64,000 bases of DNA, taken from positions 1 to 64,000 of the forward strand of contig NZ_JACHFL010000001.1 in the NCBI RefSeq assembly GCF_014201875.1, in the 5' to 3' direction. The position numbers and the translations under genes are program-made. How positions within the stretch are numbered: position 1 is the stretch's first letter; the number at the start of each line of letters is the position of its first letter. Shown here piece by piece: positions 63,967 through 64,000 of the stretch. The notes under the pieces were generated by a model. That model searched no databases. It was not told where the DNA came from and saw only the letters and a program-made list of their open reading frames with translations. The DNA comes from Deinococcus humi. Lineage in GTDB: Bacteria > Deinococcota > Deinococci > Deinococcales > Deinococcaceae.

Positions 63967-64000
63967 TCACTTCAGAACCGCCAGGGCAGTGGCCGGAGCT
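63967..64000 (-). CDS. C-terminal end of an unidentified minus-strand gene (partial)
   Basis: The complement reads an open frame ending PATALAVLK then TGA at 63967-63969. Only 10 or 11 residues are visible, so the identity is unknown; it could also be chance. Confidence 0.35.
   Translation of the reverse strand, partial: APATALAVLK

Overview
The window reads as chromosomal sequence of a Deinococcus-type bacterium. The basis is the high G+C, the dense short-spaced genes, a bacillithiol gene (bshB1), a fadN/fadA beta-oxidation operon, ApaG, QueA, LeuB/LeuD and PilC homologues, and many genes without a Shine-Dalgarno that have a TANNNT (-10 type) hexamer 5 to 7 bases before the start codon, the layout known for leaderless mRNAs in Deinococcus. 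The species assignment is inference; no rRNA is present. One tRNA (Thr, CGU) is present. I saw no CRISPR array, intact insertion sequence or prophage.

Layout. 0-7.7 kb: end of an alpha/beta hydrolase, a frameshifted MFS transporter, an orphan amino-acid binding protein, a CoA-disulfide-reductase-type flavoprotein, the sufS-sufU pair, a secreted gluzincin-type peptidase and a small-molecule kinase. 7.8-13.4 kb: fatty-acid operon fadN - membrane-anchored alpha/beta hydrolase - AT-rich Abi-alpha (DUF4393) gene - fadA, with a promoter and a 22-base inverted repeat in front. 13.5-31.2 kb: mostly housekeeping genes (nitroreductase, WecA-type transferase, upp, leuB/leuD, SLC13 transporter, MFS, NlpC/P60, aguB, scpB, tsaC, pilC, M42 peptidase, apaG, queA, NYN nuclease). 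31.4-34.2 kb: a divergent glycosyltransferase/flippase pair of lower G+C. 34.7-36.6 kb: aminotransferase and MarR regulator.

36.7-44.9 kb is the most unusual part. A large AAA-TPR regulator carries its winged-helix/BTAD-like domain at the C terminus. It is followed by a 690-base gap holding three copies of an octamer exactly 20 bases apart, then five same-strand genes: a zinc-ribbon protein, a papain-family lipoprotein protease with a long propeptide, a 47-residue lipoprotein ending in tandem WDS motifs, a secreted glycine-rich repeat protein, and a secreted copper-amine-oxidase-N-like domain protein. I suggest this is a regulated export/surface-assembly system that does not match any I can name.

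45-64 kb: DHA2 efflux pump, diguanylate cyclase, tRNA-Thr, bshB1, an asparagine-synthetase-like protein lacking the expected amidotransferase N terminus, a 1-Cys peroxiredoxin, acyl-ACP desaturase, hisC with a YkgJ protein, a TetR regulator with a candidate operator, uppP, an APH(6)-type kinase, a Tat-type ferritin-like protein, HIT and HAD proteins, a Ca2+/H+ antiporter, two different NADP-linked flavoprotein reductases, and a second HAD hydrolase. Thiol redox (CoA, bacillithiol, peroxiredoxin, SufSU) and envelope/lipid metabolism recur, but the genes are scattered rather than one operon.
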